Source of the DNA: Chytridium lagenaria
Taxonomy: Eukaryota; Chytridiomycota; Chytridiomycetes; Chytridiales; Chytridiaceae
DNA: 11,036 bases
Direction: 5' to 3'
Assembly: GCA_025449115.1 (NCBI GenBank)
Contig: JAHLKC010000347.1
Coordinates: forward strand, 1 to 11,036
The translations under genes and the position numbers were made by a program. The notes beneath the pieces are model-generated. The model did not search any database and was not told the DNA's origin. It saw only the letters and a program-made list of their open reading frames with translations. Below, one piece after another: positions 1 through 8,700 of the stretch; position 1 is the first letter of the stretch, and each line of letters opens with the position of its first letter.

Positions 1-3000
1 CTGGGCGCATCTCTCCCACTTCCAGGGACAGGTGAAGCTCCAGGCGGGGGAGAAGGCGACGGCGCATAAGTGTAAGCATTCGCCGCGGCTCCAACAATAA
101 CGTTGGTCGGCACGACGGGTCCTTTAGGGACACCACTAGAGTTGACATTGAGCGCGGCCATGGCTGCAGAGAGTGCAGCAGCGTTGACGCCCTCACTGAA
201 GGAGCCGGTAGGTGTGTCAATAGTGGTTTCGCCTGTAGCGTGGAACCGTGCGCGTGCGGCAACGAGATGGGCGTAGTAAGCGGGTGGGCAAACAGACACG
301 GAGCGGGTGGCACGGCAGTACAAATAACAAAGGCGGTAAGTGAGTTCCTGAAGGGCGTCAGGCATGAAGCGGTTCTCGTCGTGAAGAACGTGGTAATGCG
401 TTGGCTTGGATGTGCCCTGAAGACCGGGGTGCGAGCACAAGTAAAAGTCGAATTCAGAGGGGTGCGTGATACCCGTTTCAATGACAGTGCCGGGAAGAAC
501 GTTTCCAGACTTATCACTGTCTTCTTTCCGGATCGGGAAGAATCTTGCGTGATGACGTTTCTGAACAACAATAAAGGTCACGGTCGGCATGTAGCCAGGT
601 TCAAGGTTCTGGCAAGCACAGCGAATGGCTTCAACCTCAGAACGGAGGACTTCAGTAAATTGGCCCTCAGAGACACCGTCGCGGAAGAAAACAATGCGTT
701 CGGGCTTGGCTCCACAGGTTTGGTAGAAGGTTTTGAGGAGCTCAATCACCATGCTAGCGAGCTCCTGGATAACTTCCTGACGACCCTTTTGGACACGGAT
801 TGCTGCAGCATAACGCGAGCACTGTGCGTCCATGGAGCCAACCAACGCGGCGATTGACTGGTTCGATGCAGATCCAGGTGCAGGGTGCTAAAAAAATACA
901 TACAAGTCAGCCAAGGCAACCTTTGACGTATAAAACAAAGAAAAAGAAAGAAAGAAATACATACCGTCACATCAGCACCAAAGATGATAGTCGGCCTCTC
1001 ACTCACAAACGGCAACTGCTGAGAAGAGAGGAACGAGTTCATTCCTCCAAGCTTCACATTCATCTTCAAGCAAACGTTCGCACAATATTGCCTCTTTGCC
1101 GCAAACATATGTTTCGCCTGAATACACTGAGTCGCAATCCCAATGACGGTGTCTGACACCCTCTTAATCTCAGCATACAGTGGCACACCAGTGTTGGGCA
1201 GAATACACACAATCATCTGCGGACGTTCCTGGAACGAGTTTCCGGCAATCATATAAGCATCAATGAGAGTTTTCTCAATGTTGCCATAGGGGTTGGCGTA
1301 GCTAATTGGTGGTTGTTTGTTCTGAACAAACACTCCGCACTCTTCACAGGTTTGAACGAGAAGGGTTACGAATTTTTGTATGGCGAGAACGGGATAGTCC
1401 TGTTCAGCACCAAACGCTACAACGGACCAGGAGCGTACAGTGACACCTTGGGCGACCATCTTATCGCGTAGGTTCCAAGCTCCCTCGCGAGGAGTGATGA
1501 CGGGCTCCTTGGAGGCGGGGTGGTAGGAGATGGCGGGGGCGGGGAGAACACGGGCGTTGACGATGGACATTTCGTGACCGATTTGAACACTAAACTCCTT
1601 GAGGTACTCGTTGTCACGCTGTTGAAGGATAGTAATTCCGGCAGAGATCTTATTCGAACGGATGTGAGGGGGTTGGCAGGTAAACTTGATCATCTCTGCA
1701 GTCTATAATAAAAGTTATTAAAACGAATTCTTACAAAAACTAAACGAAAAACGATTTAAGCATCAAAAGATCATGCCCACCTGTCGCTCGTTAAGCTTCC
1801 TCAAATGTCTCTGCCCAGGGACAACCTCGCAAACCTCAAACGGAAGGTAGATCATCTTGCTAGGATCACCCACAATCAAACAAGGGAGGTGCGGGAAGTA
1901 CAGGCTGGCGTTGTACTTTGTTTGGAAGTAGTTGGCAACAGACTCCTCATTGCCAGTGTCTCCAACAGGGAACATGGTGCGGTTGGCAGGGGACGACGTG
2001 ATCCTAGTAATCCTGTACTTTCGGCGGAGGTGGCCTCTGTGGGTCACGACAATCTTTAAGCCTTTAAGGGACTTTTCAAGCTTAATCCGATCCTTTTCAG
2101 AGATGGGGCCGCGGAGGTCACCGGCGCCGTTACGACCAAGAATTTTGGCAACCATCTCAACAACGGGACCTGTTAAAGGTTATAAGTAAAAGACAAAGCA
2201 AACGAGTAGAATAAAAGGAAACGTACCTGGTTGGTAGAAAGCAGTGGCCGACACGTCCAAGTTGATAAGCATCTGTCCAAAAGTAGGGCGAATGCTCTGG
2301 TGGAAGCCCTGCCATAATTGCGCTCCATTAGCAATAGCAGCCGCCGAATCCGGGGTGTAGAAACAACGCCCAACGGTGGTATAGGTCAGCGACGGTCGGT
2401 GCCTGAGCAAGATATCAAGAGCAAGAATAGCGTCCATGGGTGCCTCTGCCAACCTGCCGTCAAGGAACAAGCCAAGACGCTGCATGTTGATCTCTCCAAG
2501 CTTGCGAATGACAAGCTTGAACTTTTTTGGGCCACGTTTGGTAATGACGCTATTTGAAGGGGAAAATGGATGTCAGCATACCACGGCAATTCCTTTACAG
2601 GGTGCATCAAGTGGAGGAAAAGGACTGCGATGGCCATCCATTGGTACCATCATTCTATTTGGTGTCGGGTCCCATTTCTGTATGCACAATTACTGATTCC
2701 ATCCTCCGCTCGCAATCCTCGGACTCCGCCGTCGGAGCATGCACCTGTGTCACAAATGTGACCGCTCATCATGCTCCAAGCTCAGCTCGGTGCGGATCAA
2801 AACCGCATCGCAGGAGGCCATTAGCCACTGTCAAAAAGTCCATTTGGCATAGCAGAAGCAGTAGCTGTGTTGGTGTGTTCCAAGTGATCCAAGCAAGTCC
2901 ACGGCGACAGTCCGAGATAACATCCTAAACCAGAACAGGACCAAAAGACACTCACTTCTTGACAGAAATCATCTGGTCATCCTCGTCCGCATAATCCAGA

Positions 3001-3293
3001 GTAAACTCTGAGAGGTCTCCTTCAAGCGGCAAAGGCCTAGCAGCGAATACATTCTTCTTTCCATCAAAGACAGGGCGAACGCCACCAAGTTCACCAGAGA
3101 GCAATGCCTCGTCCTCCCAGAGCTGATAAACTCTTCTTGACTTGGCCGGCGGAACGTCAGGAGTAATGACGACCTCGTAGTGGTGGATGGGGAGCTGAGG
3201 CAGCGTCATAATGGGAAAGAAGTTTGCGCGCACTTGAATTTGGCGACCGGCATTGCCAACTCCAGGCCTTGGGGTAAAGTTCCAGGTGGCCAT
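1..3293 (-). CDS. AGO: Argonaute, slicer-competent, 3' end cut by window edge
   Basis: Small-RNA-guided silencing nuclease of the AGO (not PIWI) clade. Exons, minus strand: 3293-2956, 2549-2227, 2169-1781, 1702-965, 887-1; introns of 406, 57, 78 and 77 bp, all GT-AG with matching phases. About 891 residues are visible. Order: N domain (from residue 8), linker 1, PAZ (about 220-345), linker 2, MID and PIWI. The slicer tetrad is complete: D594 (971-973), E634 (774-776), D666 (678-680), H803 (267-269), close to human AGO2 D597/E637/D669/H807. MID 5'-phosphate residues Y526, K530, Q542, K563 and K567 are kept. The ATG at 3293 has A at -3 and G at +4; upstream in-frame sequence has only a TTG. After H803 comes an Ala/Pro/Gly-rich stretch longer than in human AGO2; the usual hydrophobic C-terminus lies off the window. 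No frame breaks. Cytoplasmic or nuclear silencing role is inferred from the family. Confidence 0.96.
2550..2955 (-). other. AGO intron 1, unusually long (406 bp)
   Basis: The donor GTGAGT (reading down from 2955) and the acceptor ATAG (ending at 2550) join phase-2 codons and link the N domain to linker 1 without gap, so splicing is well supported. At 406 bp it is about three times the next longest intron seen here (140 bp). It contains inverted repeats at 2724-2737, 2734-2777 and 2791-2807. It has an open stretch on the plus strand (2554-2928) with no recognisable protein. I see no transposon ends or clear snoRNA. Confidence 0.85.
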
Positions 3294-3349
3294 GATATGG
3301 TATGTATTCAACAAGAAGGAGATCGGTTGAGAGAGAAATCGTCTCTCAG

Positions 3350-3357
3350 CTTATAAG
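3350..3357 (-). promoter_or_regulatory. Possible TATA-like element of AGO
   Basis: The palindrome CTTATAAG lies about 57 bp upstream of the AGO start codon. A 7-bp inverted repeat (TGAGAGA 3328-3334 with TCTCTCA 3342-3348, 7-nt loop) lies between it and the ATG and would form a small hairpin in the leader if transcription starts near the TATA-like site. Position only; no transcript data. Confidence 0.3.
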
Positions 3358-3461
3358 AGAATTCCGTAATGCTCCAGAATGAAGAGTATTTTGGCCTCAC
3401 TCAGTAGGAGAGCACAGCGTCCGTTGTTAGACTAGAGGTCCTCTTTACGAGCTTGAGATAG

Positions 3462-3497
3462 CACACACACACACACACGTCCGCACACACACGCACA
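3462..3497. repeat. Interrupted CA microsatellite
   Basis: A (CA)8C run at 3462-3478 is followed by a GTCCG interruption and a second, shorter CA run (3484-3492) with a degenerate tail. It lies about 170-200 bp upstream of the AGO start codon and is probably length-variable between strains. Confidence 0.9.
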
Positions 3498-4016
3498 GCG
3501 AGTTGACAGAGTAGAGAGACAGTGGACTGCAAGCTGAAGTTGACGGTCTCTGCTGAGACGGAAATAGTTTCTTGTGAGAGCGGAAAGAAGAGAGAAAAAA
3601 ACGGAGGTATTGAGATGGGTCACACTGCGACAATTTCGTCTGTAACATGCAGCAGTGAGACCCCCTTCCAGAATAATATAAAAATAATTATTTAAGGCGT
3701 CCGAATGAAGTGGACATCCCACCTCGTAAAATGCTGAGGTCAACGCTGCAGCAGGTTCATGACGGTGGTCACCATCGATCCTGCAGGAAGTATCTGTATG
3801 GCCATCACAACAAGCGATGAATTTGGACGACATGCCATGACTAAACAATCGTTCCATCGTCCATCAGCTTGAACGCGATATGCATGGATCAAGTGCTTTG
3901 GCAAAGACTTATGTCGTAGAAAAGTCAAAACTTGCCAAATGACACAATCGTAAAATGAATAGTGCAAACCGCTTTTTACTAAATGGCATAATCTAAAAGT
4001 TTCATACTACATAAAT

Positions 4017-5030
4017 CTATCCTCTCTCCTCTGGTGCCAGGTGTGTCGACGTCGATGGCCCGCCAAACCCAAACACTGCACCGTCCTCCATCATCTTCAA
4101 AGCGATTCTCGCGATATTACGTGCATCGTCTATTCCCGAATGTTCACGTCCTTGAAACGTCATGTCTAACCCTGTCAACATCCCAACAAGGTTAATACTT
4201 TTTCTTGTAAGAGTTGGCGCAGGAGACATCGCAGGGTTCCTCGACTCGGATGGATTAATGACGGTCGGTGTCGTGAGCTCAGACGCTATCGGAACCTGTA
4301 GTTCATTCAAATCTTCTTTCGATCCCTCCTCATCCCTCTTCCTCCTCCCCTTCACATAAAAGTTTTCGTACATTCTCCTTAAATTAATAAAGCGTTTTGC
4401 AAAATACGGCGGTTTCGCTATTTTCGAGGCATCAAGTTGTTTTGGAATAAAATCGCGGATATCCCAAGGTCCGTCTGTAATAAAGACGCAGTTGCGGAAG
4501 GGGTAATCAGAGTATTCCGAAAGCCAGTCTTCAAAGGATTCGAGAACGTTGGGGAAGAGCGGGGAAGTGGAAACGGTTTCTTGAGTTATGCCTGTGAGAT
4601 TTGTGCAGTAGGAGGAGAGGATGGGGTGAAGGGTGGGGCGGACGTAGCTGTGGAATTCGGAGATGATGGTGCGGCTTCGGCCATCGATGAGGATGATGGG
4701 AAATTCAATGATCTTTGGTGCATTGATATTTAGATCTTGGAAGATTAACCGCATGTAGACAGCAGTTTTGATAGTCCTTACCTCGTTATGGAAGTTTCTG
4801 TTATCCTCTTGGCATGTTGCCTCGACATCAAACACTAGATAAAAGTCAAAGGGCTGCCATTCTGGCTCCCGTTCCTCAACCTCCGCCCTCCTCCCCTTCC
4901 CCTCCGCAACATCTTTCTCCCTCTTGATCCCAGATCGTAACCGTTTCTTGAGTTGATCCTTTGTGCCCCGGGTCGACAGGCTCATTGAGGCGAGATCATC
5001 CCGCAGCTCCTGAACTGTTTTCTTATTCAT
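4017..5030 (-). CDS. ERI1: ERI1-type 3'-5' exoribonuclease (SAP + DEDDh)
   Basis: Single-strand 3'-5' exoribonuclease; family members trim 5.8S rRNA and histone mRNA ends and degrade siRNAs, and so can dampen RNAi. Exons 5030-4782 and 4712-4017 give 314 residues. A SAP nucleic-acid-binding motif fills residues 4-32, directly after the ATG, which fixes the start. A basic/acidic linker follows, then the DEDDh nuclease: D68 and E70 in FDVEATC, D167 in the TDGPWD motif, H274 and D279 in HSGIDD. All five catalytic residues are present. Relative to human ERI1 there is about a 48-residue charged and Pro/Ser-rich insertion before the last motif (about 204-255). The 69-bp intron has no stop and keeps frame, so retention would add 23 residues. 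The gene lies head to tail with AGO and is divergent from SEM1. It has no frame break. The RNAi link is inferred from family and neighbour. Confidence 0.93.
   Translation of the reverse strand: MNKKTVQELRDDLASMSLSTRGTKDQLKKRLRSGIKREKDVAEGKGRRAEVEEREPEWQPFDFYLVFDVEATCQEDNRNFHNEVRTIKTAVYMRLIFQDLNINAPKIIEFPIILIDGRSRTIISEFHSYVRPTLHPILSSYCTNLTGITQETVSTSPLFPNVLESFEDWLSEYSDYPFRNCVFITDGPWDIRDFIPKQLDASKIAKPPYFAKRFINLRRMYENFYVKGRRKRDEEGSKEDLNELQVPIASELTTPTVINPSESRNPAMSPAPTLTRKSINLVGMLTGLDMTFQGREHSGIDDARNIARIALKMMEDGAVFGFGGPSTSTHLAPEERG
4713..4781 (-). other. In-frame, stop-free intron in ERI1 (69 bp)
   Basis: The donor GTAAGG follows a GAG codon; the acceptor is the weak CAAAG just before the conserved IIEFP block. 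Removing 69 bp makes the active-site region (HNE then IIEFP) match the usual ERI1 spacing. Left in, the frame stays open with 23 extra residues near the first catalytic motif. Confidence 0.85.
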
Positions 5031-5070
5031 TATTGCAGCAAAGAGACAATTTTTGTTGAAAACCTTGAAG
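5031..5070. promoter_or_regulatory. 40-bp divergent start-to-start region, ERI1/SEM1
   Basis: The ATG of ERI1 (5030, minus) and the ATG of SEM1 (5071, plus) are separated by only 40 bp, so this stretch holds both leaders or lies inside overlapping 5' ends. No clear TATA box is visible. SEM1 has A at -3 of its start codon. Confidence 0.8.
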
Positions 5071-5565
5071 ATGACGACAAAGGACGCAAAGGCACCTGCT
5101 GCGGTCGAGAAGGGCAAGAAGGAGGAGGTGAAAGCGGAGGAGAAGCCCAAGAAGAGTGCGTTGGAGGAGGATGATGAGTTTGAGGATTTCCCGGCGATGG
5201 AGGGTGAGTTGACTGCGCTCCTGTTTTTTCTGGTCTGATATACGAGGGTTGTTTTTGCGGCGGAGGAGTGCTTATTTGGGATGGGCGATGAAAGTGGTAG
5301 TCGGCGTCTGCTTATGATGCTTTTCACTTTTGTTCCAAAACAGGTTGGGATCAACAAGAGGATGTGGAGAAGAACGCGTGGGAGGCTACCTGGGAGGACG
5401 ATGACGAGTTTGAGGACTTTGCGGCCATCCTCAAGTAAGACTGCTCATTCCTTTTTAGCTCTGCTTCCGTTACTTTGCTTGTAGGATTGCAAAATGCTGA
5501 TGATGCTTCAACTCTTTAGGTCTGAATATACCAAAAGGACTGGAGCTGCCCCCATGAAGATGTAA
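5071..5565 (+). CDS. SEM1: SEM1/DSS1, proteasome lid and TREX-2 subunit
   Basis: Small acidic, disordered protein that tethers lid subunits of the 26S proteasome and also serves in TREX-2 mRNA export and, in other lineages, BRCA2-type repair complexes. Exons 5071-5203, 5344-5434 and 5520-5565 give 89 residues; introns are 140 and 85 bp (donors GTGAGT and GTAAGA, phases 1 and 2). The N-terminal third is Lys/Glu/Ala-rich and variable. The conserved part starts at EEDDEFEDFPA and continues through the two Trp-centred acidic blocks (a W early in exon 2, then AWEATWEDDDEFEDF) into a short C-terminal helix. This is the classic DSS1 layout, slightly longer than the roughly 70-residue human protein. 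A poly(A) hexamer follows at 5659. Complete and intact. Confidence 0.94.
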
Positions 5566-5748
5566 ACAATGTACACAACACCTCCCAAAAAACCATCACC
5601 AAACATTCACAACCTTCAAAGTACCGTAAACCACATCCCCCATCCCTTTCTGACGTCTAATAAAAACTCGAAAACGTCTTATTGCGTGGCTTCTTTCCAA
5701 CTCGACTGGGACTTGCCCCAAAAATCCCAAAATTGAGGTGATGCCAGC
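5566..5748 (+). other. SEM1 3' region and GPATCH1 leader
   Basis: A 183-bp gap between two plus-strand genes. It contains AATAAA at 5659-5664, a plausible SEM1 poly(A) signal only 85 bp before the GPATCH1 start. No other gene is supported. Confidence 0.6.
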
Positions 5749-5752
5749 ATGA
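5741..5752 (+). promoter_or_regulatory. Three-codon uORF overlapping the GPATCH1 start
   Basis: ATG CCA GCA TGA: the stop codon overlaps the main ATG (5749) in an ATGA arrangement. If the transcript starts upstream of 5741, ribosomes would terminate exactly at the main start codon, which could limit or couple GPATCH1 translation. Whether it is in the mRNA is unknown. Confidence 0.5.
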
Positions 5753-8700
5753 GCAACAACGCTCCCACATTTGAACAGGACAGCTACGTCCGCTACGGCA
5801 CCGCCCAGCCCGCTCATTCAAGGGATGTGAGCCGGAAGAATCGAAACTCTGTTCTTCCGATCCACTTGCAGGAGGTTTCTTGTCAGTCAACGAATGGCAA
5901 TGTTGATGGGTATTTTTAGGCGAGAGATGAGAAGGGACGGAGGAGGCTGCATGGGGCATTTACAGGAGGATTTTCGGCTGGATATTATAACACTGTCGGG
6001 TCAAAGGAAGGTTTGATGATGATGATAAGCATATGGGCTAAAGAGATCGTAGGATGGCAGCCGCAGCAGTTCGTGTCGTCCAGAAATGCTCGTGCGCAGG
6101 TCACCCAGAGAGCCGAGGATTTCATGGATGAAGAGGACTTGCAGGTTTACGTTAAAAACACTTTCGAGATTTGATGGATTCTAGGAAGAGAGTTGGAGAA
6201 GAAAATAGCTGCACAAGATGAGTTTGATATTTTGGGAGGAACCGAGAAGGAGCTGGCCAAGAAGAAGGCATTATCGTCTGCAGTCATGAAAGAAACTGAA
6301 AAGTATGTTTTTCTTTCCGTTCGGTCGTGTGGCGGGGGCGTTATGGTGAAGGGAACGGTTTTATCTGAAAATTGAAACCAGTCGTGCTTTAGGTGCCATC
6401 GCGTCGTCGCTTGTTGATGATCTCATCGGACCGCCAAAAGATAGTGTTGGAGTAAGTTGATGCGGCTTATGGGGTGGAGGGAGGGGCATGGTGTTGGGCC
6501 AAGGAAGAAGAGGCAGCATGCGGATTTGGAGGAAGGTTGTAGCGTAGAACAGACAGTGGCGCCGAAGCCCGAGGTGATGGCGTTTGCGTTAAAGCCAAAA
6601 CAAACGATTGTGGACTTGGATTCGATCCGTTCAAGAACGCAAAGGAGATGCTGAAGGTGAATGAGGGAAGGGGAAAAGGTGTGTTTTTCGAGCAATGGTA
6701 ATGTAATTGACTAATTTTAATTAAAGATGATCTAAGTGAAAGGAGAAAAGGGCCTCGTAACGGTTAGTATGCAAATCATTCCCTATAAAAGGATTCTTAT
6801 GGCGTTTGTTTATCTCTCCCAAATAGGCGGCTTTGGAACCGGCATTTTTGATGAGGAGGACGACGACGACGTTTATGGGATGGGGTCGAAGTCAGACTAT
6901 TCTAGGGTAATCGAGGAAGAGGCTGATATTAAACAACGGGATCGAAAGCGCGGAAGATTTGAGAGAGAAGTAGAGCCAGAGGAAGAGGAGAAGGTTAATT
7001 TTTTTAACGCTCCATTATCGTACTTAATACTTGTTTCAAGAAACTCATTTTAGTCGCTGGCAGTAAAATCGGGATGGATGGAAGACCTGCGTTACCTGGA
7101 TTTATTATCGCAGCGGCGGATTCCGATCCTTTTCCATGGTAAGGTTAATACTCATTCCAATACTGATGTTATAGGTTTGATGCTCCAAAACCACCACCAG
7201 GCTATGTCCCAAGAACATATTCATAGATGCCTCCGAAGCTATTGCAGAGCATCTCTCAACGACTTTTACGTCTCCGCAGATAAAAGACGGGAAATCCTCG
7301 GCGAGGAAGCCTTGAAAGGTCCTGCCCGGTCGGTTTTTTCGTACATCAACGTGAAAAACCAGGACGGCTTCAACAATTTATTACAAAGGCGGTCGATGCC
7401 GCGGACCCTGAGGCGGCTGCTGCGAAACGGAAGGCACCTTTGTTGGAGGCCGTGGATAAGGCTTTGGCGCAGAATGCGCTAAAGGGATTTATGCCGTTTA
7501 CGACAGATCCGGTAAAACAGGCGAGGTATAAGGGATTTTTGGAATGGAGAGCGGAGGTGACGACTAAAGAGCCTATGTATCCTCCGGTATGTTTAAATTT
7601 TAATAGTTGGTCGGTTTTAACACATTGCTATAGCACTTTACGCTGAGGGATATTGAGATGGAGTTGACAGAATTTGCGAAATCTGCAATAATGTATAAAC
7701 CATTAAGCGGGTTTATGGCGTCGCGTTTCACGTCGGCAGTGTCATCGTCAAACACAAAGGTGATTTCACAAATAGAGCCGATATCTTACTCTATTTAGAT
7801 TGATGAAGAGGATAATGGCGCTCTGTCAAATATCAAACCCACCAAAACTTCACGCTCACGACTTGTATTTAGACCCGACCGTCTTCTCTGCAAGCGCTTC
7901 CAAGTTCCCAACCCCTACCCCCCAGAAAAAGGAAAGGCGGCCGCCGCAACTGCGATTACCGCGAAACTAAATCAGGAGGCGGAAAAGGAAGTGCTGAATG
8001 AAAAATCTATGAATGCGTTGAAGAGTATGGTTGAGACGTTTGTTGGGGCGGGTGAAGGCGAAGACGTGAAGAAGAATGAGGAGATGAGGCCAGATGTGGA
8101 AGACGTGTATAAGGATGAACCGGAACGACCGTCAATGGATATTTTTAAGGAGATTTTTGCGGATAGTGAGGATGAGGATGAGGAAAGTGAGGATGATGAG
8201 GTTCGTTATGTTATATTTGCAGTTACAACATATTTCTTTTATTCCAGCCCTTCAATAAATTCCGTTTCTTAGTACATTATAACTTATCTTTTCCTATAAC
8301 AGAAAATCGTTATTCCAAAAATCGAAATCAAGCCCATCCCCGCTACTGAATCTACATCAGTCCAAGATCTAAAAGAAGTCCCGTCAACCAATACATCTCC
8401 ACCCTCTACCCTTCCACCCCCGACCTTTCGACCCATTTTCGCCCGAAAGGAGCAGCGCAAACCCACAAAACCCGCGGCTTCAAAAGAAAAAGACAGTGAA
8501 GCGGAAGCGAAGAATCAAGTAGTAACTGAACCTCCAAAAGCCGCTTCACCGACGCAGCCATCGAAACCGTTACAAATATCAGAATGGGCATCATCCCTGC
8601 AAATCCGTGCGGCACCCAAACGGCCGTTTGAGGAACCCGTTGACGCTGAAGAGGAGGATGATTGGCGGGATGCGTCGTTGCTTCGGAAACCCAAGAAGAA

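Larger units (their letters stand above)
3294..4016. other. AGO-ERI1 spacer, 723 bp, no supported gene
   Basis: Holds the promoter and 5' leader of AGO and the 3' end of ERI1, both on the minus strand. A minus-strand open frame (3432-3857) crosses the CA microsatellite and encodes low-complexity Cys/Val-rich sequence with no family resemblance, so I do not call it a gene. An AT-rich patch lies at 3672-3697. No AATAAA was seen for ERI1 just below its stop. Confidence 0.6.

Noticed and set aside
240..857. A 205-codon plus-strand open frame
   Set aside because: It is antisense to the conserved PIWI exon of AGO, which explains this stretch fully.
2572..2772. A C/D-box snoRNA in AGO intron 1 (ATGATGA at 2772-2766, CTGA near 2575 on the minus strand)
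   Set aside because: The boxes are about 190 nt apart and have no terminal stem; chance matches are expected.
2554..2928. A 124-codon plus-strand open frame inside AGO intron 1
   Set aside because: No family resemblance, no promoter or splice context, and it is antisense to an intron.
3432..3857. A 141-codon minus-strand open frame
   Set aside because: Runs through the CA microsatellite, low complexity, no motif.
5031..5357. A 109-residue N-terminal extension of ERI1
   Set aside because: It would be antisense to SEM1 exon 1, begins on no supported start, and the SAP motif begins right after the ATG at 5030.
6185..7370. Programmed -1 ribosomal frameshifting in GPATCH1
   Set aside because: Five or six sites in one gene without slippery heptamers or evident pseudoknots; missing bases are simpler. 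Kept only as a remote alternative.
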